Source of the DNA: Monoglobus sp964442605
GTDB taxonomy: Bacteria; Bacillota; Clostridia; Monoglobales; Monoglobaceae
NCBI GenBank assembly: GCA_964442605.1
Contig: CAYTZR010000017.1
Location: 1 to 40,309 of the forward strand
Direction: 5' to 3'
DNA length: 40,309 nucleotides
Shown here in pieces: positions 1-8,520 of the stretch (the first letter of the stretch is position 1; the number at the start of each line of letters is the position of its first letter). The notes under the pieces were generated by a model, which was given only the letters and a program-made list of their open reading frames with translations, did not search any database and was not told the DNA's origin. Made by a program: the position numbers and the translations under genes.

Positions 1-2
1 TT

Positions 3-1082
3 TTATTTTGTAATATCGTTTTTCTTTCCGGTTTCAATTTCCAGACTAAAATATCTGTCTCCCGCTTCCGAATATTCCTTGTAATAGAGTACATCTCCGA
101 GCTTTAAAAATCCGTAAGCCGATTGGGAATTGTCCTCCAAATCCGTAAGCCTCGTTTCATCATCTCCGTTTATCAGCGAGGAATACAACGCGCCGTCCGC
201 CTGATAGTATATCCTGCCGTCTATCACATCGAAAATGTCCGACATACATTCAAACGAATATTCATCAATATTGCCGTTCCCGTCCTTCGGGGAGCGGTAT
301 ATTTTGCAGCAGTGAGAAACGCTGTCAAACGCGGAAAAGAATATATATTTGTCATACACAACAATACTGTCGGTGTAGCTCGGGTAGTTCAGAATTTCGG
401 TTTTATTGCCGCCGTCATAGTCCATTCTGTAGAGGACGGTTCCTGAGGATGGGCTTTCGTTGTTTGTATAGTATATATAATCGGTATCATATCCGTATAC
501 AAAAAATTCTCCGTCTATTTCCTTGCGTGTTTCGCCCAGCGGAATAATATATCTGTAAATACCGTTGTTAAGCCCTCCGTCCGTGTCGGTGTAATAAGCC
601 GAATATACAGAGTCTCCCACAAGTGTCGGAGAGCCTAAGGGAGATGCAAATTCGGTAATCGATATATCGTTGTTGCCGTCTGTGCCGCAGCGGCGCAGCT
701 CCGGCGCGTACTCCTCATCGCCGGGGGTTATGTAGTATACATCCTCTCCGATTATCGCGAAGCAGTACGAATCGATGGGTATGATTTGCGCCCCGTCAAA
801 ATCAGCAAGCCCGGCGTTGCTTTGGCTTGTATAAAGTATTCCGTCCTTTTCGGCAATCGATGTGAACGGGACAATTGCCTGCTGTGCGGAGTCAATGCCC
901 GCTTCCTCACCGTCTCCCGCTTCATCAGACAGAGCCAAATCCGATTGAGAATTCGTTTGAGAATTCGATTGAAAATTCGTTTGGGTCTCGGTTTGAGAAT
1001 TGCGGCTGTAAATCAACAACGCCGATACGCCGATTATGAATATGACAGCCAGCGAAATAATTATCTTGTATGACTGCTTCAT
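3..1082 (-). CDS. DUF5050-type membrane-anchored surface protein
   Basis: A 359-residue protein. It begins with a short basic stretch and one hydrophobic segment (about residues 6-25) that can serve as a signal anchor. A low-complexity Asn/Ser/Gln/Thr and acidic linker follows, encoded by repeated 12-bp units around 945-1000. The rest (about 75-355) consists of repeated short beta units of the type 'D-G-x-I/L-Y-Y', seen for example as DGILYTS, GEDVYYI, DYIYYTN, DGRIYYQ and GDVLYYK. This spacing is typical of DUF5050 proteins, which are expected to form beta-propellers. The start is supported by an AGAGGTGAT ribosome site just upstream. It lies 12 bp downstream of the GtrA-like gene and probably shares its transcript. 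The substrate or role is not known. Confidence is high for the fold family and low for function. Confidence 0.75.
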   Translation of the reverse strand: MKQSYKIIISLAVIFIIGVSALLIYSRNSQTETQTNFQSNSQTNSQSDLALSDEAGDGEEAGIDSAQQAIVPFTSIAEKDGILYTSQSNAGLADFDGAQIIPIDSYCFAIIGEDVYYITPGDEEYAPELRRCGTDGNNDISITEFASPLGSPTLVGDSVYSAYYTDTDGGLNNGIYRYIIPLGETRKEIDGEFFVYGYDTDYIYYTNNESPSSGTVLYRMDYDGGNKTEILNYPSYTDSIVVYDKYIFFSAFDSVSHCCKIYRSPKDGNGNIDEYSFECMSDIFDVIDGRIYYQADGALYSSLINGDDETRLTDLEDNSQSAYGFLKLGDVLYYKEYSEAGDRYFSLEIETGKKNDITK

Positions 1083-1094
1083 GGGATATCACCT

Positions 1095-1562
1095 CTATTT
1101 TTTCTTAAAAATCCACAGCTTGCTAAATACATAGTTAAGCGCTATAATCACAAACTGAGCGATAATGTTCATGATAAGCTCAGGCTGTCTTAAAACATTC
1201 ACGGTCACGAACATAAATACCACCTCGAAAATCATAGTGGCTATTCTGGCGGCAAAGAAGCTCAGGCACTCCAGAGCGATAGCCTTAGCGCCGGATACCT
1301 TGCTCTTAAATACGAACTTTCGGTTTGTCACATACGCGAAAAGTATCGCGATAATATTTTTAAAGACAACACAGACGGAGTTTAAAAGTCCGTTGTTTCG
1401 GAGCGTCAGTCCCGAATTGCCGCTTATATCCGCAACGCGATCAAACACAAATATCAGCAATGCGTAAAGCGCTATAGATATAAGTGTTGTTAAAGCGCCG
1501 AATATCAAATACAGCAGGATTTCTTCATACTTATGATATAGAGCTTTTAATTTGTCAATCAT
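1095..1562 (-). CDS. GtrA-like four-helix membrane protein
   Basis: A 155-residue protein with four hydrophobic segments (about residues 15-38, 60-82, 93-118, 128-150) and conserved GtrA-family features: an early 'YLIFGALTTLISI' helix, 'FAYVTNRKFVF' in the middle and a C-terminal 'NYVFSKLWIF' motif. GtrA family proteins (PF04138) sit in the cytoplasmic membrane and are thought to help move lipid-linked sugars during cell-surface glycan modification. The start has a good AGAGGAG site. No glycosyltransferase partner lies inside the window; the only close neighbour is the DUF5050 protein immediately downstream. Family assignment is firm, the glycan is unknown. Confidence 0.85.
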   Translation of the reverse strand: MIDKLKALYHKYEEILLYLIFGALTTLISIALYALLIFVFDRVADISGNSGLTLRNNGLLNSVCVVFKNIIAILFAYVTNRKFVFKSKVSGAKAIALECLSFFAARIATMIFEVVFMFVTVNVLRQPELIMNIIAQFVIIALNYVFSKLWIFKKK

Positions 1563-1756
1563 TTATATTTCTCCTCTTATTAAAAATATTTTTGCGAGTG
1601 TTTTAATTCAATTTACTTTAAGCGTAGCCGCTTACTGCTTTTCTGCCGCTTCTTAGGCGGCAATGCAAGCTTCGGTAGCTATAAGCAAGCTCTGCTTGCG
1701 GGTTCAAAGCTACCTTTCAAATTGCAAAGCAATTTTGACTAAGAGCTTCCTTAAAA

Positions 1757-1809
1757 GAGCGTTAGCGAACACGTGAGGCGCGCAGGCGACTGCCCCGCAG
1801 GGGCAAGAA
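1757..1809 (+). repeat. 53-bp direct repeat, copy 1
   Basis: Begins GAGCGTTAGCGAACACGTGA and ends CCCCGCAGGGGCAAGAA. It matches 2007-2059 at every base, and the two copies start exactly 250 bp apart. The copy contains the small palindrome TGCCCCGCAGGGGCA, which can fold as a hairpin. Confidence 0.9.
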
Positions 1810-2006
1810 ATGATTAGGGATTAGTTTTATACTTTTATTTATTCCTAATTCCGATTACTTTTTTCTAAAGGACTGCCTTAACCATGCCAGACCCAGTTGC
1901 GCTCGCCGAACCCGAGCGCTACGCCAGGCACGAGAGCGAAGCAAAGCTTTTGCGACTTTGCCGGTTTACCGCCGCTTCTTAAGCGGCAATGCAAGCAACG
2001 GTAGGT

Positions 2007-2059
2007 GAGCGTTAGCGAACACGTGAGGCGCGCAGGCGACTGCCCCGCAGGGGCAAGAA
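2007..2059 (+). repeat. 53-bp direct repeat, copy 2
   Basis: Identical over 53 bp to 1757-1809. It is preceded by the second copy of the GCGGCAATGCAAGC module, so the repeated block is longer than the perfect core but interrupted. Confidence 0.9.
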
Positions 2060-2381
2060 TATATTAATAGCTGATTACTCACTTTCTTTATATCCTTATT
2101 CCTGATTTTTTGTCCTGAGGACCACCTTAACCGAGCCTAGCCCGGTTCCGCTCGCCAGACCCGAGCGGGGCAAAAACTTTTTTGTGGTTTGTGACCTCGT
2201 TTATTTGATAAAGAGGACTGCTTTATAAGGCACACACCTTGACAGGTGTGGTCACTCCCGCTCGCCGAACCCGGGCGGGGCGCAAAAACTTAATTATTAA
2301 ATTTTATCATAATATAGGTTTCGGCATTTGTCAACGCATTTGGCACAAATTTAAAGAAATTTTAACGCTTGAAACTTCATC

Positions 2382-2410
2382 TTGACATAAAATTATCTTT
2401 ATGATAAAAT
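2382..2410 (+). promoter_or_regulatory. Promoter of the DtxR-like regulator
   Basis: TTGACA at 2382-2387 and TAAAAT at 2405-2410, separated by 17 bp. A small dyad, TTATC-5 bp-GATAA (2393-2407), overlaps the spacer and the -10 and could be an operator for self-regulation; that part is inference. Confidence 0.65.
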
Positions 2411-2459
2411 ATTTTTATATTTAGATGATTGTATTAATTTGTGGTAGGGAGAATGTGAA

Positions 2460-2834
2460 ATGAAAATAATGGAATCCGCCGAGAATTATTTGGAGACGAT
2501 TTTAATTCTGTCCAATTCTGGTGATAACGTTAGGTCAATAGACATTGTCGCTGAAACGGGCTATACAAAGCCCAGTATAAGCCGCGCTGTTAAATCCCTC
2601 AGGGAGAGCGGTTATATAACAGTGGATAAACATGGATATATCGACCTGACCGACTCCGGTAGAGAGATAGCGGAGAAGATTTATGAGCGTCACAGATTTT
2701 TGAGCAAGTACCTGATGAAAATAGGTGTTTCTGAGGAAAACGCTCTTAACGATGCGTGCAGAATTGAGCATGTTATAAGCGAGGAGAGCTTTTCAAAGCT
2801 TAAAGAATTTGTCTCGAGGCTTGAGAGTAAATAA
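2460..2834 (+). CDS. DtxR/MntR-family metal-dependent repressor, short form
   Basis: A 124-residue regulator. Residues 4-65 form a winged helix (MESAENYLETIL, then TGYTKPSISRAVKSLRESGY as recognition region). Residues 66-124 form the metal-binding and dimerisation domain. H78 in 'YERHRFL' and the 'NDACRIEHVIS' segment (C100, E103, H104) match the metal ligands of the DtxR/IdeR group, where the cysteine is typical of iron sensors; MntR has Glu at that place. The C-terminal SH3-like domain of full-length DtxR is absent, as in MntR-size proteins. The start has an AGGGAGA site 7 bp upstream and its own promoter. It lies directly before the cobalamin riboswitch, and feoAB is in the same window, so iron control is plausible but not shown. 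Confidence 0.85.
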   Translation: MKIMESAENYLETILILSNSGDNVRSIDIVAETGYTKPSISRAVKSLRESGYITVDKHGYIDLTDSGREIAEKIYERHRFLSKYLMKIGVSEENALNDACRIEHVISEESFSKLKEFVSRLESK

Positions 2835-2847
2835 AATTTAATAGCGG

Positions 2848-3010
2848 TTTAAGGTGCGTTCGGCAATATTTTGCGCGGACGAGAATAGGGAATATGGGTG
2901 AAAATCCCAAACAGTCCTGCTGCCGTGATGAGGAGCGTTCGGTTTATGCCACTGATTTTTTCGGGAAGGCGCCGCGTGCTGTGATACTAAGTCGGAAGAC
3001 CTGCCTTTTA
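2848..3010 (+). ncRNA. Cobalamin (B12) riboswitch
   Basis: The stretch carries the conserved core in order: GGGAA-like segment at 2888-2892, GGGTGAAAATCCC at 2896-2908, CAGTCCTGCTGCCGTGAT at 2912-2929, a GCCACTG segment at 2948-2954, and the B12 box AGTCGGAAGACCTGCC at 2990-3005 (consensus AGYCMGGAGACCTGCC). Layout and spacing fit the adenosylcobalamin-class aptamer. It sits between the DtxR-like gene and the large SLH protein, with a terminator-like hairpin before the gene, so B12 should switch off expression of the downstream gene. The exact 5' and 3' limits are approximate. Confidence 0.93.
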
Positions 3011-3080
3011 TCGATTGAGCTTTAAATTCACAGGGTCTTGAATTTGGCAATTACACACAGCCGTGTGCTGAGTGTTTTTT

Positions 3081-3115
3081 GTGTCTGCGCTCTGTCGCGG
3101 ACATTTTTATTTTAT
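3081..3115 (+). terminator. Riboswitch expression-platform terminator
   Basis: TGTCTGCG (3082-3089) pairs with CGCGGACA (3096-3103) around a 6-nt loop, with one G-U pair, and is followed by TTTTTATTTTAT. It lies between the B12 box and the AGGAGG ribosome site at 3116-3121, the right place for a ligand-controlled terminator. A smaller stem (CACAC/GTGTG, 3054-3067) followed by a T run lies just before it and may belong to the same switch. Confidence 0.7.
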
Positions 3116-3127
3116 AGGAGGTTTTTT

Positions 3128-6094
3128 ATGTTAAACAAGAAGCATTCGAGAGGAACAAACAGATTTTTGGCGGCGCTGCTGGCGCTTGTGATGTGTGTTT
3201 CCATGCTTGGCGGCATTACGGTTTTTGCCGATGCTGCGCAAAAGACGGTCACTGTATCAATATCGGGCGACGGCTTTTATCTTGCGCCCGAAAACCTTAC
3301 GGTTGACTCAGGTCTTGCGTATAAGTACGGCTACGAGACAGAGGACGACGGCGAGGTCAGCGTGTTTGACGCGCTTATCGCTGCGCACGAATATCTGCTC
3401 GGCGATGAATTCAATACCGAAACCGCGAGGAATTATCTTGATATAAGCTATGGCTGGATAACAACGGTATTGGGCGAGAACGCGAGCGCGTCGGGATTTT
3501 TTGTAAATGATATACAGCCCAATGACGGAGTTTTGAACGAGATATACGGCTCGTACACATCATATACTGCGGACAAGGCGTATCTTGAGGACGGAGATAA
3601 TTTGCGGTTCTTTTTCTATCAGGACACAAGCTACTGGAGCGACTACTACGCATTCTTTGATAAGAGAGCCTTAAATGTTGACAAGGGAGAAGCTCTGACG
3701 CTGACACTCAATGGATTTATGACATTTTTCGGCTGCTATCCCGTTGAGCAAATAGAAGCCAATACGGAGCCTATATCCGATATAGCGATACTTATGGGAA
3801 CAGACAAAAACGCGCTCTTGCCCACGGAATATATAACAGATGAAAACGGAAGCGTGACGCTTACGTTTAACGAGGCGGGAACATATTATGTTTCGGCGGA
3901 AAGTCTTTCAGATGATTATACTTATTTTGTTCTGCCGTGGTGCGAGGTGACCGTGCGGGATGTTACGGAGCCGACGATTGAGCCGACGATTGAGCCGACA
4001 ATCGAGCCGACAATCGAGCCGACAATCGAACCGACGATAGAGCCGACGATAGAGCCGACAATCGAACCTTCAACACTTCCCCTGACAGACGAGGAAAAGG
4101 AAGATAAAATCAAGGACTTGCTCGCGATTATATCGCGGTCATATTACAGCACGACAGACACATGGACAATTCTTGATATGGTCTGCGGCGGCTACGGCAA
4201 TGACCTTGTAACAAAGGATGAGTCGCTGCAGGCTTTGATTGACGAGGCATATTCTTCACAGTCAATAGGCGGGATTTCCAAGGACGCTCTCGCGATAAAG
4301 GCGTTGGGCGGCGACATAAACAAGCTCACAACATCAGACGGCGCGGAGTATGACCTTATCGAAAGATTATCCGGCTTTTCGGTAAGCGATATAAGCTATG
4401 TGACAGACGCGATATTTGCGATGATTGTATATAATTCGGGCGATTATACAGTGAACGGAAATTTGACACGCGATACGCTGCTTGACTATATTCTCACAAG
4501 CCGCGGCAGCGATGGAATTTGGGGATATACATGGAACGGCGTAGCCTATCCGGACTATGATTCCACAGCTATGGCTCTTAACGCTTTGGCTCCGTTCTTT
4601 CTCGCGGACTCCGCAGAGGCGGCAGGCATAAGTGAGGCTCAGTATGCAGAGGTTAATGCCGCAGTTGATAATATTATAAATGTTTTATCGTCTGTTCAGA
4701 GCGAGAAAGGAACCTACTACAGCTCTAACACGGACGCGGTGGTAATCATAGGTCTGACCTCAATCGGGATTGATCCAAACCGGGACGAGAGGTTTGTAAA
4801 GAGCGGCGGCAGTGTTATAGACGGCTTACTCAGCTACGCGCTTGCCGATAACAGCGGTTTTGGATATACAGATAGTACCGATTTTAACGCGCTGGGAACC
4901 GAGCAGAGCTTCAGAGCGCTGATTTCTTACTTAGGCTTAACCGAAAAGGCGGGGGACAGCTATAACATTTATTATATTGACCCGATAGAGCCTATTTACG
5001 ATAATACGGAGGTACCGGGCGGAAACGGAGGCGGCTCCGGCGGAACAGGCACAACAAAGATTACGGTTACCGTATCCGTTATAGGCGATACCGTACACGG
5101 CAGTACGGCGCACAGCGGCTCGTATCCCGTGTGGATCGTTCCCGCCGAAAAGAGTGTTTCAAGCGGCGCAACGGCGGCGCAGGTTCTTAAAACCGTTCTG
5201 ACGGAGAACGGCTACACGGCGGAGGGAATAGACAGCGGATATATTTCGGCGATAACAGCGCCGGACGGAGTAACGCTGGCTGAAAAATCCAACGGGGCGA
5301 ACAGCGGCTGGCTGTACACCGTAAACGGAGAAGCGCCGACTGTCGGGATAAGCTCATATAAGCTGAAGGACGGCGATGTTTTAAAGCTGTATTACACGGA
5401 TGATTATACCAAGGACGATGCTGCGGTTAAGAGCATCGGCGGCACAATCAGCAACAGCGATTTTTCTACTTCAAGCACAGCCGCACCGACACCGACCGCA
5501 TCTCCCGTATCAACCGCGTTGCCGGACGGTGACGGTTCTGTATACGGCGATTTACCGAGCACGCATTGGGCATATGCCTATATTACCGCTATGAGCGACA
5601 AGGGGCTGCTTAAAGGCTACGAGGACGGAACATTCAGACCCGACACGGGCATCACGAGAGCGGAGCTTGTGACCATACTTTATAGGATTTTTAATACCGA
5701 TGAAGCGCAGGCAGCCTCCGCTCCTGTCTTTAATGATGTACAGTCCGGAGATTGGTGCGCGGAGTATGTAAGCTGGGCAGCCGAATGCGGGTATGTTCTG
5801 GGCTATGAGGACGGAAGCTTCCTGCCGGATAATTATATTACCCGCGAGGACATATGCGTAATATTAAACAGGGTGATAGAGAAGCGGAATATAACGCTAA
5901 ATGAAGCGCCGGAGGTAACGGATGCAACGGAGTTCAGAGATTTGGACGAGATTTCCGATTATGCGCTTGACAGCGTTCTGAATATGCGGAAATTCGGAGT
6001 TGTAAACGGCAAGGAGGATAACTGCTTTGCGCCAAAGGAAAGCGCAACCAGAGCGGAGGTTTCCAAAATGATTGCGCTAAGCTTATTAAATTAA
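3128..6094 (+). CDS. SLH-anchored transcobalamin/intrinsic-factor-like cobalamin-binding protein (predicted)
   Basis: A 988-residue secreted protein. Order of parts: signal peptide (1-35, ending FADA); a beta-rich region resembling an extended DUF4430 domain (about 40-275); eight Glu-Pro-Thr-Ile repeats (281-314); an alpha/alpha-barrel region with prenyltransferase/squalene-cyclase-like repeats (about 318-611, e.g. SRGSDGIWGYTWNG, DYDSTAMALNAL); a Gly-rich linker; a DUF4430 domain (about 635-760) with SGWLYTVNGEAP and LKDGDVLKLYYTDD; a Thr/Pro linker; and three SLH domains (about 807-988) that bind the cell wall. Alpha barrel plus DUF4430 is the arrangement of animal intrinsic factor and transcobalamin, and the upstream B12 riboswitch supports cobalamin as ligand. 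The start is the ATG with AGGAGG at 3116-3121; an in-frame TTG at 3038 lies inside the regulatory leader. Binding itself is predicted, not shown. Confidence 0.85.
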   Translation: MLNKKHSRGTNRFLAALLALVMCVSMLGGITVFADAAQKTVTVSISGDGFYLAPENLTVDSGLAYKYGYETEDDGEVSVFDALIAAHEYLLGDEFNTETARNYLDISYGWITTVLGENASASGFFVNDIQPNDGVLNEIYGSYTSYTADKAYLEDGDNLRFFFYQDTSYWSDYYAFFDKRALNVDKGEALTLTLNGFMTFFGCYPVEQIEANTEPISDIAILMGTDKNALLPTEYITDENGSVTLTFNEAGTYYVSAESLSDDYTYFVLPWCEVTVRDVTEPTIEPTIEPTIEPTIEPTIEPTIEPTIEPTIEPSTLPLTDEEKEDKIKDLLAIISRSYYSTTDTWTILDMVCGGYGNDLVTKDESLQALIDEAYSSQSIGGISKDALAIKALGGDINKLTTSDGAEYDLIERLSGFSVSDISYVTDAIFAMIVYNSGDYTVNGNLTRDTLLDYILTSRGSDGIWGYTWNGVAYPDYDSTAMALNALAPFFLADSAEAAGISEAQYAEVNAAVDNIINVLSSVQSEKGTYYSSNTDAVVIIGLTSIGIDPNRDERFVKSGGSVIDGLLSYALADNSGFGYTDSTDFNALGTEQSFRALISYLGLTEKAGDSYNIYYIDPIEPIYDNTEVPGGNGGGSGGTGTTKITVTVSVIGDTVHGSTAHSGSYPVWIVPAEKSVSSGATAAQVLKTVLTENGYTAEGIDSGYISAITAPDGVTLAEKSNGANSGWLYTVNGEAPTVGISSYKLKDGDVLKLYYTDDYTKDDAAVKSIGGTISNSDFSTSSTAAPTPTASPVSTALPDGDGSVYGDLPSTHWAYAYITAMSDKGLLKGYEDGTFRPDTGITRAELVTILYRIFNTDEAQAASAPVFNDVQSGDWCAEYVSWAAECGYVLGYEDGSFLPDNYITREDICVILNRVIEKRNITLNEAPEVTDATEFRDLDEISDYALDSVLNMRKFGVVNGKEDNCFAPKESATRAEVSKMIALSLLN
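3969..4070 (+). repeat. In-frame 12-bp tandem repeat coding for Glu-Pro-Thr-Ile
   Basis: About eight units of GAGCCGACGATT, with synonymous variants (ACAATC, ACGATA), inside the SLH protein gene. They code for a stiff, Pro-rich spacer between the N-terminal beta region and the alpha barrel. Silent differences between units show the array is not entirely recent. Confidence 0.9.
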
Positions 6095-6105
6095 ATAAAT
6101 GAGTT

Positions 6106-8520
6106 TTAAATAAATGAGTTTTTTTCACGCAGCAGCAGACCGTATTTTTTCTTGACCCTGTCCAGTTTTGAAAGCATAGGCTTTGCCAGAAGGACGAGGA
6201 ATATGACGGTCGAGACCGCGTGAATCAAGTCAAAGGGCAGACCTGAGATATAATATGCCAAAAGCTCGTTTAATGTGATTTTGCTGCCGGACATAATCAG
6301 CGCCGCGGGGTTCATAATCCCGCCGTAGATTATGACGGTGGCAAGAAATCCGAAGATACATACGGGCGTTACCGTTTTAGGCAGCGCCTCTTTTTTGTAC
6401 ATAAAGCCCGAAATAAATCCTATTGCGCCGCAGGCAAGCATCTGCCACGGCGTCCACGGTCCTTGTCCTATGAATATATTGGATACAAAGGCGCATATAA
6501 TCCCTATCAGAAAGCCTCGCTGCGCTCCCAGCGCCATAGCCGATATTATTATTATGGCAACGGTCGGCTTGAACTGCGGTACCATATAAAAGGCTATGCG
6601 TCCTATAACGCCCAGAGCGCACAGTGTCGATATGGTAACAAGCTCCCGCGCCTTGGGCTTTTTGCCCTCGAACATAATCACAAACGGGACTATCGCCAGC
6701 AGGATAATTACCGCGCTGATGTAGTAGTAAGGGCGGTTTGATATGAACCTGTTCCCCAGATAAATCACTAAAGGAATAAGCAGTATCGAAAGCAGCGAAA
6801 ATAAAATCGAGCCTCTTGATGCCTTGTCCGACATAACTGTGCTTCCCACGGGCTTCATATCCGCCTTGGGCTCTGTTTTATCCGGAGGCGCGGATCTGTG
6901 TGTTACCGCAGGGCTGCCGCCGATAGCATATATAACGTCATCGGTAGTGATTGCGTCGGGGATAATATGCCGCGCAATTCTGTTGGCAGCGGTGGTGTAA
7001 AAGTTGTTGCCCGAAAAAAACGCACGGGGTTCGCCCTTTGATATAATCTCGCCGTCGAACAAAAACGCGCAGTTATCGGCGTATTGAGCGCAGAACTCAA
7101 TATCATGGGACACCGTTATTATTGATATACCGTGAAGCTTTAGGCTCAGGAGTATACCCGCAAGCTTTTTCTTAAAGTGTGCGTCGAGTCCCTTTGTGGG
7201 TTCGTCAAGCAGCAGTATTCCCGGCCGCCGCAGCAGAACCTTTGCCAAAGCCGCGCGCTGCTGCTCGCCGCCCGACAGGTCATACGGGTGCATATAGAGC
7301 AGCTTTGTAAGGTCGCACAGTCTGATTATATTTTGCAAATATTCCTCATCCTTGTGAGTGGTTCCTTGAATCAAATCCTCCATAACGGTGTCCTTTTCGA
7401 ATATGGTAGTCGGGTCCTGCGGCAGCAGGCAGATGCGGTTGCCCATCGTGTCCACCTTGCCGCGGTAGGGTAGGTTTGTACCCGAAAGGATAGACAAAAA
7501 CGTTGTTTTTCCCACACCGGTACTCCCCACGAGAGCTTGCCATTCGCCGCTGTGCAGGGTGAGAGAAATATTTTTCAGTATATCATTTTCACGTCTTTCA
7601 TATCTGAACCATATATTTTTGGCTTTCAGAACAGGAACGTCCGTTTTATAGCCGAGCTTTTTTACGGGAACCGGACGGATAGTCTTGTTTTCGGTGTATT
7701 CGCTTATCCATTCCCTGCCCTCGCGCACAGTCAGCGGACAGTTGTTTCCGCTGCTCACCGATGCGTAAATCTGCGCCGGCGCGGGCATTGCCGTGAACAT
7801 TTCGTTGCCCGTGTTTTTAAGCTGCATAATAACGCTTCGAGGCTCATTGTCCGCGATTATTCTGCCGTTTTCCATAACAATCATTCTGTCGGATATGGGT
7901 ACTACTTCCTCTAAATTATGAGCGGAAATTAAAATCGCGGTACCGAATTCGCAGTTGATTTTGAGAAGCATTTGCATAAAATCACCCGCGGAAATTGGGT
8001 CAAGCTGAGCTGTCGGCTCGTCCAGTATAAGAATTTTCGGCTCAAGAACCATAACGGAAGCAAGACTGAGGAGCTGCTTCTGTCCGCCCGAGAGAGTACT
8101 TGTCTCTTTATAGAACCACGATTGAAGCCCGAAAAAGCTCGCCATTTCCGAAACCCGAAGGCGTATTTCGTCAGTATCATAGCCGAGACTTTCAAGCCCG
8201 AACGCCATTTCGTGCCAGACCTTATCCGTCACTATCTGGCTTTCCGCCTTCTGCATGACAAAGCCTATATCCGATGTCTGGCGCGAACGGCTTACTCTGT
8301 CAAGCTCATTTCCGCAGAATTTTACGGAGCCGGAGCGCAAGCCGCCGGGCATAAGGGCTGTTTTAAGCTGTTTTAAAAGAGTGGTTTTGCCGCAGCCCGA
8401 CTTCCCGCACAGTGTAATAAACTCGCCGCTTTGTATATCAAGGCTGACGTCGTGCAGGGCAAAGCCGTTACGGTTGTTGTTATATGAAAAGTTTAAATTT
8501 TTGATCGAAAATAGTTCCAT
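6106..8520 (-). CDS. ECF transporter fusion: two EcfA ATPases plus S component
   Basis: An 804-residue single polypeptide. ATPase 1: Walker A GKSGCGKTT (39-47), signature LSGGQKQ (143-149), Walker B ILILDEPT (163-170). ATPase 2: GSTGVGKTT (332-340), LSGGEQQR (415-422), ILLLDEPT (435-442). After a polar linker (about 520-570) comes a membrane part (about 573-785) with two leading helices and then the S-component-like core (RELVTISTLCALGVIGR, GPWTPWQMLACGAIGFISG). ECF transporters usually have the S component as a separate protein, so this three-part fusion is uncommon. The start overlaps the end of ecfT by 28 bp and has a GGAGG site 7 bp upstream. It powers uptake of a vitamin, taken here to be cobalamin because of the neighbours. 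The 3' end converges on the SLH gene with an 11-bp gap. Confidence 0.88.
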   Translation of the reverse strand: MELFSIKNLNFSYNNNRNGFALHDVSLDIQSGEFITLCGKSGCGKTTLLKQLKTALMPGGLRSGSVKFCGNELDRVSRSRQTSDIGFVMQKAESQIVTDKVWHEMAFGLESLGYDTDEIRLRVSEMASFFGLQSWFYKETSTLSGGQKQLLSLASVMVLEPKILILDEPTAQLDPISAGDFMQMLLKINCEFGTAILISAHNLEEVVPISDRMIVMENGRIIADNEPRSVIMQLKNTGNEMFTAMPAPAQIYASVSSGNNCPLTVREGREWISEYTENKTIRPVPVKKLGYKTDVPVLKAKNIWFRYERRENDILKNISLTLHSGEWQALVGSTGVGKTTFLSILSGTNLPYRGKVDTMGNRICLLPQDPTTIFEKDTVMEDLIQGTTHKDEEYLQNIIRLCDLTKLLYMHPYDLSGGEQQRAALAKVLLRRPGILLLDEPTKGLDAHFKKKLAGILLSLKLHGISIITVSHDIEFCAQYADNCAFLFDGEIISKGEPRAFFSGNNFYTTAANRIARHIIPDAITTDDVIYAIGGSPAVTHRSAPPDKTEPKADMKPVGSTVMSDKASRGSILFSLLSILLIPLVIYLGNRFISNRPYYYISAVIILLAIVPFVIMFEGKKPKARELVTISTLCALGVIGRIAFYMVPQFKPTVAIIIISAMALGAQRGFLIGIICAFVSNIFIGQGPWTPWQMLACGAIGFISGFMYKKEALPKTVTPVCIFGFLATVIIYGGIMNPAALIMSGSKITLNELLAYYISGLPFDLIHAVSTVIFLVLLAKPMLSKLDRVKKKYGLLLREKNSFI

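Larger units (their letters stand above)
1616..2285. repeat. Gene-free dispersed-repeat cluster with GC-rich hairpins
   Basis: The gap 1563-2459 has no convincing gene. It holds a patchwork of repeated modules: two copies of a GCCGCTTCTT-x-GCGGCAATGCAAGC module (1645-1670 and 1971-1996), two identical 53-bp copies (1757-1809 and 2007-2059), and three modules that begin near GGACTGC or GGACCAC and end in a short-loop hairpin (1899-1919, 2148-2168, 2257-2279). The GC-rich modules are separated by AT-rich filler and resemble no gene around them. Related sequence in inverted orientation occupies the right end of the window. This is best described as a non-coding dispersed repeat family of unknown role. 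Confidence 0.8.

Noticed and set aside
3038..3127. Longer N-terminus for the SLH protein starting at TTG 3038
   Set aside because: It would translate through the riboswitch terminator. The ATG at 3128 has AGGAGG at the right distance and is followed by a normal signal peptide.
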